64,000 bases of DNA from CAVSIP01 sp963728075. Lineage in GTDB: Bacteria; Actinomycetota; Actinomycetes; JAFAQI01; DASSKL01. Positions 7,496-17,700 of the stretch are shown piece by piece. A program made the translations under genes and the position numbers. Each line of letters opens with the position of its first letter. Positions within the stretch are counted from its first letter, which is position 1. The stretch spans positions 496,001 to 560,000 of the forward strand of contig CAVSIP010000007.1 of NCBI GenBank assembly GCA_963728075.1. The letters are read 5' to 3'. The notes below the pieces were generated by a model that saw nothing but the letters and a program-made list of their open reading frames with translations, did no database searches and was not told the origin of the DNA.

Positions 7496-7924
7496 ATGCT
7501 GCTGCTCGACGTCAACGTCGTCCTCGCCGCGCACCGCGACGACCATCCCCACTTCACGGCCGTGCGGCCCTGGTTCGACGCGCTGCTGGCCGGCGACGAG
7601 CCCTGCACCGTCCCCAGCACCGTGTGGGGTTCGTTCCTGCGGCTGGCGACGCACCGCAGGGTGTTCGTCGAACCGACGCCGCGGGACGTCGCCTTCGCGT
7701 TCGCCCGGTCGGTCGTCGCGCAGCCGCACTACCTGCCGACCTCCCCGGGGAGCCGGCACCTCGCCCTGCTCGAGCAGCTGTGTGTGGAGGCCGATGCGCG
7801 CGGGGACCTCGTCGCCGACGGGGCCCTGGCTGCCATCGCGGCGGAGAGCGGCGCGGTGATCGTGACTCTCGACCGGGACTTCGCGCGGTTCCGCTCGGTG
7901 GAGCACCGGCTGCTCCCCGGCTGA
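7496..7924 (+). CDS. vapC: VapC toxin, mycobacterial PIN subfamily (TIGR00028-like)
   Basis: This 142-residue PIN-domain protein starts at an ATG 2 nt after the truncated antitoxin stop. It has the LLLDVNVVLAA start (D5), the VWGSFLRLATHRR motif typical of the TIGR00028 subfamily, D108 in LVADGALAAI, and D126/D128 in VTLDRDFARF. The second acidic residue of classical PIN enzymes (Glu in the middle helix) is not obvious, as in other members of this subfamily. The protein looks full length while its cognate antitoxin has lost its DNA-binding half, so expression must be low, the toxin inactive, or the antitoxin tail sufficient. Confidence 0.8.
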   Translation: MLLLDVNVVLAAHRDDHPHFTAVRPWFDALLAGDEPCTVPSTVWGSFLRLATHRRVFVEPTPRDVAFAFARSVVAQPHYLPTSPGSRHLALLEQLCVEADARGDLVADGALAAIAAESGAVIVTLDRDFARFRSVEHRLLPG

Positions 7925-7994
7925 CCGCCGCGCCGCCGTTCAGAAGCTGGTGGTCTACCGTGCGCGGGAGCCTGGGGGAGGGACGAGCGGCGCT

Positions 7995-10900
7995 GTGGGG
8001 CGCGGGATAGTCGAGCCGGACGTGGACGACCTGATCGGTCGCGCCGCTGACCTTGCGGCACTCGACCACCTGCTCGCGGACGCCGCCGCCGGCACCAGCC
8101 AGGTCCGCGTCGTCCACGGCCCGGCCGGGATCGGCAAGACGTCGCTGCTGCACGCCGTCCAGGACCGTGCGGACGGCTGGCGGGTGCTCACCGCGACCGC
8201 GGTGCAAGCCGAGAGCGCGCTGCCGTACGCGGCGCTGCTCAGCCTGCTCGAACCGCTGGTCGACCGGTTCGACACGCTGCCCGGACGCCAGGGCGCGGCC
8301 CTGCGCGGCGCGTTCGCGCTCGGCGCGCCGGTGGCCGGTGACCGTTTCGCGGTCGCGCTGGCCGCGCTGACCCTGCTCGCCGAGGTGGCCGCGGGCGAGC
8401 CGCTGCTCGTCGTCGTCGACGACGTGCAGTGGGTGGACGCGGAGAGCGCGCAGGCGATCGCGTTCGTCGCCCGCCGCCTGCGCGCCGAACGGATCTGCCT
8501 GCTGCTCGGGCATCGCGCGGGCATCCAGCCGCCGGTCGACCTGTCCGGGCTGCCCCGGCTGGACATCAGCCCGCTCGACGAGCGGTCCGCGCATCGCCTG
8601 CTGGCCGTGACCGTGCCCGAGGTCACCGCCCAGGTCGCGCGGCGGCTGGTCTCCTCGGCCGCGGGCAACCCGTACGCGCTGATCGAGCTGGCCCGGGCGC
8701 TCAGCCCCGGGCAGCTGGGCGGCACCGAACCGATCGGGCCGCTGCCACCCGTGCGGCCGGAGATCGAGGACCTGGTCCGCCGGCGGGTCGCCGAGGTCGC
8801 ACCGCAGGTACGCCAGGCGCTGCTCGTCGCCTCCGCGGCGGCCAGCGGCATCGCCGACCGGGTCAGCGCGGCCGGTGCCGCGCTCGGGTTGCCCGCCGAC
8901 GCGCTGGACGAGGCGGTGGCCGCCGGCCTGCTGCGCGTCGAGTCGGACCGGCTGCAGTTCTCCCACCCGCTCGTCCGCTCGGCGGTCTACCAGCTCGCGT
9001 CCCCGTCGCAGCGCCGGCAGGTCCATCGGGTGCTCGCGGACGTGGCCGCGGCGGTCGGCGACACCGAGGTGGAGGCGTGGCACCTGGCGCACGCTGCCAG
9101 CGGGCCGGACGAGAGCACCGCCCGCGTGCTGGACGTGGCCGGCGACCGGGCGCGTTCCCGTGGCGCGCACGCGACCGCGGCCACGGCGCTGGCCGCGGCG
9201 GCCCGCCTGAGTGAGAACGCGGGCCAGCGGGGCCGTCGCCTCGCCGCGGCCGCCGAGTCCGCGCTGCTGGCCGGTCAGGTCGGCCGCGCGGCGAGCCTGC
9301 TCGCCGAGGCTGCCGACGCGCCCGGCGACGAGGAGACGCGGCTGACCGTCGCGACCCTGCAGGCCCGGCTCGCGCTGATGACCGGCCATGCGCTGCCCGG
9401 CGCCGTCGACGCGCTCGAGGAGGCCGGCCGCCTGCGCGAGGAGTCCGACCCGACCGTGTCCGTGCAGGCGTACGCGGACGCGGCCGCCCTCGCCATCTAC
9501 GCCCGCCAGCTCGAGCGGGCGGTCCGGCTCGGCGACCGGGCGGTCACCGTCGCCGCCCGCGGGGACGACGCGCTGCGCGCCACCGCGGACGTGGCCAGCG
9601 GGGTCGCGCGCAGCTGGTCGGGGCGAGCCTTCGACGCTGACGCGCTCGTCCGCGGGGTGAGCCGGCCGCTCGGGACCGGCGCGGACCCGCTGCGGGCCGT
9701 GCAGCTGCTCCAGCAGGTGGTGGCCGGGCTCGCCTCCGCGCGCCGGCACGCGGAGGCGGCCCGGCACGCCCAGCGGTTCATCACCGCCGCCCGCGAGGTC
9801 GGCGCGGTCGGCGTGCTTCCCCTCGCCCTGTGCCTGCACGCGAACACGGTGTTCTGGAGCGGCGACTGGGACGCCGGGCAGCTGTCCGCCGCCGAGGCGC
9901 TGCGGCTCGCCGAGAGCACCGACCAGCCGGCCGTCGTGCTGTTCGCCTGCGTGTGCCTGGCCCACTTCGACGCCTCGCGGGGGCGGCGGGCCGAGGCCGA
10001 GCGGCTGGCCCGCCGCGCGCTGCAGCTCATGGACGCGACCGGCGTCGAGCTGTTCCGGGTGCCCGCGCATGCCACCCTCGGGCTCGCCGCCCAGGCCGAC
10101 GGTGACGTGCCCGCCGCCGTCGCCGCGTTCGACGAGGCCTACCGGCTGCACGGGCTGGCCGCACCGACCATCGTGCACTGGAAGGCGGACTATGCCGAGG
10201 CGCTGGCCGCCGCCGGTCGGGAGCAGGAGGTCGCGGCGATGCTCGCGACCATGGACCGTCGCGCTGCCGAGCCGGAAGGCCTGTGGGAGCGGGCGATGCA
10301 GGCACGCGGCCGTGCCGTCGCCGGGCTGAGCGCCGACGCCGCGGCCGACTTCGCCGCGGCCGTCGCGCTCTACCAGCAGATCGGTGTGCTCTACCCGCAG
10401 GCACGCACCCTGCTCGCGTGGGGGGAGCAGCTGGCCGCAGCCGGGGACGCCCGGCTGGCCCGCCCGCGGCTGTCCGAGGCGCTGGAGCTGTTCGAGCGTG
10501 TGCACGCCCACCCGTGGGCCGAACGGGCCCGGCAGGCACTCGCCGGGCTCGGCGTCCCGGTCACCGTCGACGAGCAGTCGCAGCTGGCCGACCTGCCGGC
10601 CGAGACCCAGCAGATCGCCCGGCTGGTCGCCGCCGGCGCCAGCGTCCCCGACGCCGCCCGGCAGCTGTTCGTCGGTGAGCCGACCGCCCGCGCGCTGCTG
10701 CGCGAGGCGATGCAGGCGCTCGACGTCACCACGGTGGACGGGTTGCGCGCCGCCGGCGGGGAGCTGCCTGCACCGGCGGACGACGCCCGCCACCACGTCC
10801 GGCTGCTCGGCGACTTCGCGTTGCGCGTCGACGGGGCACCGGTGGGCCGGCTCGGGGACCTGCCCGGTCAGGCGGTCAAGTTCGTGGCCCTGTCCGGTGC

Positions 10901-11474
10901 GGTGCACGTCGACGAGCTGGTCGAGGCGCTGTGGCCGGAGACCGACCCGGAGGTCGGCCGCCGCCGGCTGCGCAACGTCCTCACCCGCGTGCGCGCCGCC
11001 GCCGGAGGGCTGCTCGAACGCACCGGCGACGCGGTCCGGCTGGCCGCCGGCGTCCCCGTCGACGTCCACCTGTTCCGGGCCGAGGCCGACGCTGCGCTGG
11101 CCGCCACCGACGACGGCGAGGCCCGCCGGCGCGGTCAGCTGGCGGTCAGCGCGTACGCGGGAGAGCTGCTGCCCGCCGACCGGTTCGTCGAGTGGACCGC
11201 GGCACCCCGCGAGCGGCTGCACCGCCGCTACCTGCAGGTGCTCGACCGGCTCGCGGCCGCCGCCGAGGCGGACGGCGACCTCGCCGCCGCGGCCCGCTGG
11301 ACGGAGACCGCGATCGACGCCGACCCGTACGGCGACGCCCGCTACCTCGCCGCCATCCGGCTGCTGCAGGCCGCCGGACTGCACGACCGGGCCTCGGCCC
11401 TGCACGGGCGCGCCTGGCAGGTGGCCCGCAGCCTCGGCGTGCCGCCCCCGCCTGCCCTCGACCGGATCCGCTGA
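7995..11474 (+). CDS. LAL-type AAA regulator with degenerate LuxR HTH fused to SARP/BTAD domains
   Basis: This protein of about 1159 residues starts with an AAA ATPase module: Walker A GPAGIGKTS (42-50) and Walker B LLVVVDDVQWVD (about 137-148). Long TPR-like helices follow to about 860. Residues about 863-922 look like a LuxR-type HTH that has lost its signature (LPAETQQIARLVAAGAS where LTPRE... is usual). Then come a SARP/OmpR-type winged helix (VRLLGDFALRVDGAPVGRLG, from about 934) and a BTAD domain (about 1016-1157). LAL and SARP proteins are usually activators of secondary-metabolism or local genes. The GTG at 7995 has GGGGGAGGG about 10 nt upstream; an upstream GTG at 7950 is also in frame. 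It reads toward the giant SLH protein gene, a plausible target. Confidence 0.85.
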   Translation: MGRGIVEPDVDDLIGRAADLAALDHLLADAAAGTSQVRVVHGPAGIGKTSLLHAVQDRADGWRVLTATAVQAESALPYAALLSLLEPLVDRFDTLPGRQGAALRGAFALGAPVAGDRFAVALAALTLLAEVAAGEPLLVVVDDVQWVDAESAQAIAFVARRLRAERICLLLGHRAGIQPPVDLSGLPRLDISPLDERSAHRLLAVTVPEVTAQVARRLVSSAAGNPYALIELARALSPGQLGGTEPIGPLPPVRPEIEDLVRRRVAEVAPQVRQALLVASAAASGIADRVSAAGAALGLPADALDEAVAAGLLRVESDRLQFSHPLVRSAVYQLASPSQRRQVHRVLADVAAAVGDTEVEAWHLAHAASGPDESTARVLDVAGDRARSRGAHATAATALAAAARLSENAGQRGRRLAAAAESALLAGQVGRAASLLAEAADAPGDEETRLTVATLQARLALMTGHALPGAVDALEEAGRLREESDPTVSVQAYADAAALAIYARQLERAVRLGDRAVTVAARGDDALRATADVASGVARSWSGRAFDADALVRGVSRPLGTGADPLRAVQLLQQVVAGLASARRHAEAARHAQRFITAAREVGAVGVLPLALCLHANTVFWSGDWDAGQLSAAEALRLAESTDQPAVVLFACVCLAHFDASRGRRAEAERLARRALQLMDATGVELFRVPAHATLGLAAQADGDVPAAVAAFDEAYRLHGLAAPTIVHWKADYAEALAAAGREQEVAAMLATMDRRAAEPEGLWERAMQARGRAVAGLSADAAADFAAAVALYQQIGVLYPQARTLLAWGEQLAAAGDARLARPRLSEALELFERVHAHPWAERARQALAGLGVPVTVDEQSQLADLPAETQQIARLVAAGASVPDAARQLFVGEPTARALLREAMQALDVTTVDGLRAAGGELPAPADDARHHVRLLGDFALRVDGAPVGRLGDLPGQAVKFVALSGAVHVDELVEALWPETDPEVGRRRLRNVLTRVRAAAGGLLERTGDAVRLAAGVPVDVHLFRAEADAALAATDDGEARRRGQLAVSAYAGELLPADRFVEWTAAPRERLHRRYLQVLDRLAAAAEADGDLAAAARWTETAIDADPYGDARYLAAIRLLQAAGLHDRASALHGRAWQVARSLGVPPPPALDRIR

Positions 11475-11548
11475 CCGACTTTCGCGTCGGAACCGGGCAC
11501 CGGGGCCGTTACCTCCGGAACTGGTACGCCGCTGGTACCCGCCGTCCC

Positions 11549-11561
11549 TAGCGTCCGGCGC
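11549..11561 (+). promoter_or_regulatory. Leaderless -10 box (TAGCGT)
   Basis: TAGCGT (11549-11554) is followed by 7 nt and the GTG start of the 70-residue gene. No Shine-Dalgarno sequence is present. Confidence 0.55.
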
Positions 11562-11774
11562 GTGTTCGTCTCGTTCGTGCTGCGGCTGAGCAGCCGGGAG
11601 CTCGGCTGGGGGGAGCTCACCGGCTCGGTCGAGGACGTCAGCACCGGGCGGGTCGCCCCCATCCGGGGCGTGGCCGACCTGGTCGCGTTCGTCACCGACA
11701 CGGCGCGCCCGACCGCGCCGGCGCCGCGCGCGGGACGGGACGACACACCAGAGCCGAACCGGTCCGAGGGGTAG
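11562..11774 (+). CDS. Small conserved actinobacterial protein, unknown function
   Basis: This 70-residue protein reads FVSFVLRLSSRELGWGELTG, SVEDVSTGRVAPIRGVADLV and then a Pro/Arg-rich tail. Short proteins of this layout (a beta strand with FVLRL, a G-E-V-E strand and a 'G..ELVAF' end) occur widely in actinobacteria, often beside regulators. The function is unknown. It lies 87 nt after the LAL/SARP regulator and ends 6 nt before the giant SLH gene, so it may head an operon with it. It has no membrane segment. Confidence 0.7.
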   Translation: MFVSFVLRLSSRELGWGELTGSVEDVSTGRVAPIRGVADLVAFVTDTARPTAPAPRAGRDDTPEPNRSEG

Positions 11775-11780
11775 GGGTCC

Positions 11781-14700
11781 ATGCTGCGGTCACGGACGTT
11801 GTGGTCAGTGGTTGCCGGAACGGGCTCGCTGAGCCTGCTCGCCGCCGGGCTGGTCGTGGCCCCGGCCGTACCGGCCGCCGCGGTGACCGGCTCGCCGTAC
11901 CCGCTGTCGCTGGCGAGCGTCGCCACCGACGGCACCCCGGCCGACGGGCCCAGCTCCGCCCCGGCCATCAGCGCCGACGGCACCCGCATCGTCTTCGCCT
12001 CGCAGGCGACGAACCTCGACGCGAACGGCCCGCAGACCGGGCAGAACGCCTACCTGCGCGACACGGTGACGGGGACCACGACGCTGATCGGCGAGGACCC
12101 GGTCGACTCCACGTCCGCGACCCAGGACGTGCACTTCGGCGGGTCGATGCCGTCGATCAGCCCGAACGGCCGTTACGTCGCCTTCCTCGAGTCGGTGTAT
12201 CCCGCCGGCGGCGGTGACGGCCACGACGAGGTGTTCGTCCGTGACACCACTGACCACAGCATCACCCGGTTCGCGCCCACCACCGCGCAGGCCTACCTGG
12301 AGGCCGGCCGGCCGACGGTCGCGAACGACGGCACGGTCGCCTTCCCCGCCGCGTTCACCTCCCCCGCAGCGGGGACGTACACCGGCTGGGCGTACCTGTC
12401 CGCCCCGCTCGCCGACCCGGCCGCGCTCACCCGCATCGGCAGCGCCGGGGACGAGGGCATCGGCGGCGCCGTCAACGCCGTCGCGCTGACCAACGACGGC
12501 ACCGTCGCGGTCTTCTACTCCTACGCCAACCCGGACGCGGCCACGAGCACCCCCGGCGAGTGGAGCGTGTGGGCGGCGACCCGGACGGCCGACACCGACC
12601 CGTTCGGCACGGCCCAGCAGCTGGCCGTCACCGACGTGGGCGCTGACGACGCCACCGCCATGTTCGGCCCGCCCGGGCTCACCGCCGACGGGGCCACCGC
12701 CGCGGTCGTCACCTTCGACGCCGGCCAGCAGATCAGCCTCCTCCCGGTCGCCGGCACCGACCACACCCCGGTGCTCAGCGGCGCGTTCACCGGCACCGCC
12801 GCGTTCGGCGGCGTGCTCGACCCGGTGCTCAGCGCCGACGGGTCCAAGCTGACCTTCGTCGCCTTCCCGCCGATCACCGGTTCGACCGTGGGCCCCAGCG
12901 GCCTGTGGGAGTACACGGCCGGCAGCGCCGGACCGGTGCAGGTCAGCACCGCCCCCGACGGCACCACCCCGGCGGACGCGGACGCGACCGGTGCGCTCAG
13001 CCAGAACGGCGCGGCCATCGTCGTCGACTCCGCCGCGACCAACCTCACCACCTCCTGGCCGGGGTACGAGGCCATCTACGTCGGCCGGCTCGCCGACACC
13101 GAGCCGCCTGCCTGGCCGACCGGCGCGACGCTGACCGCCTCGTCGGTGACCAGCGACTCGGTGACCGTCACCTGGTCGGCGGCCGCCACCGACAACGTCG
13201 GCGTCACCGCCTACGCGGTCAGCGACGGCACCGGGCAGACCACCCGCGTCGCCGGGTCGGCGACCAGCGCGACGCTGACCGGCCTGGCCCCGGACACCGC
13301 CTACACGGTCACCGTCACCGCCGAGGACGCGGTCGGCAACGCGACCGATGGCCCGCAGGCGCAGGTGCACACCGCGGTGTTCACCGGCGTGGCGCTGGCC
13401 GCGACCGCCACCGACACCGGCGTGCACCTGTCCTGGCCGGCCAGCAGCGCAGCGGGTCTGTACGGCTACGAGATCTACCGGGGCCCGGATGCCACGGACC
13501 TGAGTGCCTACGCCCCCGTGAGCACCGTCACCGCCTACGACGACACCGACACCAGCCCGAAGACGACGTACGCGTACGCCGTGCACACGCTCACCGGAAC
13601 CGACACCGACAGCCCGTACACCGCCACGCAGACCGTCACCACCAAGCCGCCGCCGTTCGTACCCAGCCGGCTGGCCGCCCAGGCCAACAACGACGGGACG
13701 GTCACCCTCAACTGGGACCCGTCCGGGGACACCTCCGTCACCGGCTACCGGGTGATGCGCGCCGCCGGCACGCAGGCGGCGACCACGCTGGCCGACCTGC
13801 CGCTGTCCGGCGGCACGAACTACCAGGACACCGCTGCCGACGCGGGCACGCAGTACACGTACACGGTCGAGACCCTCGCCGGGAGCACCGCCGCCCCGTA
13901 CTCCGAGGCGCAGACCGTCACCACCCCGGACCTGCCCGTCCCGGCAGTCACCACCTCGACCTCGGTGCCCCGGCACCTGTCCGCGGTGGTGTCCGGCTCC
14001 ACGCTCACCGTCACCGCGACCGGCCAGCCGAACCGCACCGTGTCCGCGGTCGTCGCCTACACCAGCTGGGCGCCGACGACCGGGTCACCCGCCGTGCAGA
14101 CCACGCTGACCGCCGCCCCGCACGTGATGGTGCACCCCCGCCGGCTGGCCGCGCCCGCCGACGTCACCGGCTCCCCGGTGGCGGCCACGAAGACCGTGCC
14201 GCTGACCGCGGACCCCGACCATCCCGGCACGTACAGCGGCCAGTTCGCCGTCACCACCGGTATCGCGTCCATCACCGGGGTCACCGTCACCGAAGCCGAC
14301 GGCGCCGGGCACACGGCCACCGCCGACGCGCCGGACTTCCCGGCCGACGTCACCGGCACCGTGCACGTCGTCGTGGACGCCCCGGACGGCAGCCAGGTCG
14401 GCTCCACCCTGCTGACCAGCGGCGAGACCATGGCCGACAGCGTCGAGCAGAAGCTCGACACCACCGGCAACACCTTCGACCTCGCCGCGCTGCCGACCCC
14501 GCTGTCGGCGTACTGGCTGTGGCTCGACAACGCCACCGGGCAGCAGACCGCGAGCACGTCCGTGCAGGTCTCCGGCGGGCTGACCACCGACGTGACCCTG
14601 ACCCCGCAGCTGTACGGCACGCTGACCGTGCACGTCCACGACGCGGCCGGCAAGCCCCTCGACGTCGATGTGTCCGTGCTCGACAGCACCGGCAGCGTCG

Positions 14701-17700
14701 TCGCCCGGCCCTACGACTCCAACGGGACTGCGACCGCGACCCTGCCCGTGCCGGCCGACGGCAGCACCTACCAGGTCCGCGCCCAGCTGTACGACACCAC
14801 GCTGCCGCTGCAGTCCGCGACCTTCACCACGACCACGCTGACCTGGGCGGGCGCCACCGCCGACCTGACGCTGAACCCGCTGCCGACCGCGAGCGTGTCC
14901 GGCACCGTCTCCCGTGACGGCACCGCGGCCACCGGGCTGCCCGGCGCGACCGTGCAGCTCAGCGAGCACGTCGACGGCCGCGACTGGAACTACACGGCCA
15001 CCACCGACGACACCGGCCACTACACGCTGACCGGGCTCGCCGGTGACGGCACGCTGTCGGCGAGCACCCCGTCCGACCCTGCGGTCAGCCAGCCGGTGAC
15101 GCTGACCGCCGGCACCCCGGCCACCGCCGACGCCACCCTCGCCGCACCGGTGAGCTACCCGGTGAACCTGACCCTGCAGACGGACTACTACCACAACGGG
15201 CAGCTGACCGATCAGCCCATCGACTGGACGACCGCGATCCACCTCGTGCTGCGGCTCCGCTCACCGTCCCAGCAGTTCTCCCCGCAGTCCGGCTCGGTGT
15301 CCATCCTGGCCCGGCCCGGAGATGCCGTGCAGTTCTGCTCGAACGGCGCGCAGATCGGCCTGCCGTACGCGTGCGTGACCGGTACCGCACCGGCCGACCC
15401 GTCCACCCCGATCAGCCTCGACCTCGTCCTCGGCAAGGTGCAGGGCGTCAAGGGCACGCTCGCGATCGGTGCCGACGACTGGTGGGAGGCGTCGATCGCC
15501 CGGCTCGTCGACGGCAAGCCGCAGCAGGTCTCCTGGCAGTACGGCAACGGTCCCGCGTTCACCCTGGACTTCCCCGAAGCCGGCCCGCACGTGGTCACCT
15601 TCCAGACCCGGCTGGGCAGCCGCTCCGTCGACGCCTCCCCGCAGACCGCGCAGGTCCTCGACCTCGGCACGATCACCCCGCAGGCGCAGACCGGCCCGTT
15701 CGCCAACGCCGGGTCCACGGTGACCGCCGGCGAGCCGACCGTGGCCGCGGGCGAGACCGTGGACGTGCGCACCGCCGTGCACAACGACTCGGGCCAGGTG
15801 CTGCACCACGCCACCGCGACCCTGCAGGTGCCCGCGTACACGACGCTGGGTGACAGCAGCGTGCTGCTCGACGGCAAGCCGGTGCCGTTCACCACCGTGG
15901 ACGGCGACCACGTCCAGGTGGCCATCGGTGACCTCCCTGCCGGCGGCACCGCGGTCGTGCACCAGGCACTCGCCGTCGACCCGAGCGCACCCGCGGACAC
16001 CGACCTCACCGCCACCTCGACCGCGGCCGCGGACGGCGTCGACCCGACCCAGATCGGCAGCGCCGGGATCACCGTCGGCGGGCTCACCCTGGACGCGCCG
16101 CTGCACACCCAGGTGACCGACATCCACGTCTCCGGCCGGGCACCCGCCGGGCTGACCGTCACCGTCTCCGACGGCGACGCGCGGATCGGGACGTTCACCG
16201 CCAGCGCAGGCGGCTACTGGGACGGCCAGGTCACCCTTGCCAGCAGCGTGGCCAGCCACCAGCTGACCGCCACCGCCGTGGTCGGCGCGGGTGTCCCCCC
16301 GCTGCAGGCGAGCGCCCCGGTGCACTACGACCCGCAGGACGTGGTGATCACCAACATCACCATCCGCCAGCCCGACGGGCGGCAGATCAGCTGGGACCCG
16401 CGCCAGGGATCCCGCCGGTTCGGCTACATCTGGCGGCCGCAGAACCCGTACATGATCGTCGACGTCACGTTCAGCGACCCGGCGCGCGCCACCAACGTGG
16501 TCGTGCACGTCGGTGACGGGAAGGCCGACGCGGCCAAGAGCGCCGACGGGGTGTTCGAGGCCAAGGTCAAGACCGACCTGCCGACCGACTTCTCCGTCGA
16601 CTACGACGTGCTGCCCGCCGTGACGTCCTGGCTGCAGACCCAGGACCCCACCCCCGCGCAGGTCAACGCGCTGCTGCCCGACGCGCTGACCGAGGTGACC
16701 AACGTGCAGGACACGGCCACCGCCACCGGTGGCACCGTCAGCGGCGACCTGCCCGGACTGACCGAGGACGGCAGCCCCACCACGATCAGCGCGACGTTCA
16801 CCGTCAGCGACGCGCCTGACTACCAGCCCTCAGCCGCCGACCAGCAGCTCGCAGCCGAGGCCGGCAGCCCGCTGCTCGGTCAGACGGTGACCGACTCCAC
16901 GCGGGCGGACGGGTCGATCGTGCACACGGTCACCATGTACCTGCCGGTGGACACGACGCCGACCGCGTCGCCGTCGCTGGCCGGCCGGGCGCATCCGGCG
17001 GCTCTCGCCGCGCCGCGGCTGGCGGGCACCGTCAAGAAGATCGAAGAGACGATCGAGGTCACCAACAAGATCAAGAGCCTCGACCCGCAGGCCAAGGTCG
17101 ACGCGATCAACGCCGCCGCGAAGCAGCTCGCGAACGGCGCCGCCCAGATCCCCGGACTCGACCCGTTCACCGAGAAGACCGGCAACGGCGTGCTCGACCA
17201 GATGGTCGACTACGTCGACAAGCAGTGCTCCTCGGACAACCCGTTGTTCAGCGGCGACGCCAGCGTGAAGGGCGACCTGATCGACAAGATCAAGCTGGCG
17301 GACTTCCACCGCACGTCCACGATGGGGCTCAAGGCGGCCGCCAACTTCGTGGCCGGCAAGCTCTCGCCCGGCGGCGCGGTGGAGGGTGCGGTCATGCAGG
17401 GCGTGGCCGGCGCGGCCACTCACGGCAAGCTCACCGGCGTCACCCAGGTCTCCGACCTGCTGCTCGACGCGAAGTACCAGGACGAGGTGAACGCGCTCAG
17501 CAGCACGATCATGGCCAAGTGCCCGCCGCCACCCCACGGCTCGTCCACCAGCCCGATGGGCAAGATCACCGTGACCTCGCCGCTGCCGCACCACCACCAG
17601 CCGGTCGGCTCCAGCACCCCCGCCATCGACCCGAGCGGCTACGTCTACGAGGCGGTCCCGTCGAACCGGCTCGCGAACGTCACCGCGACGATCGAGTACG

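Noticed and set aside
7554..11405. A 1283-codon open frame on the strand opposite the LAL/SARP gene.
   Set aside because: It has the Arg/Gly/Pro/His-rich composition of a GC-rich shadow frame and no domain, while the plus-strand frame has clear motifs.
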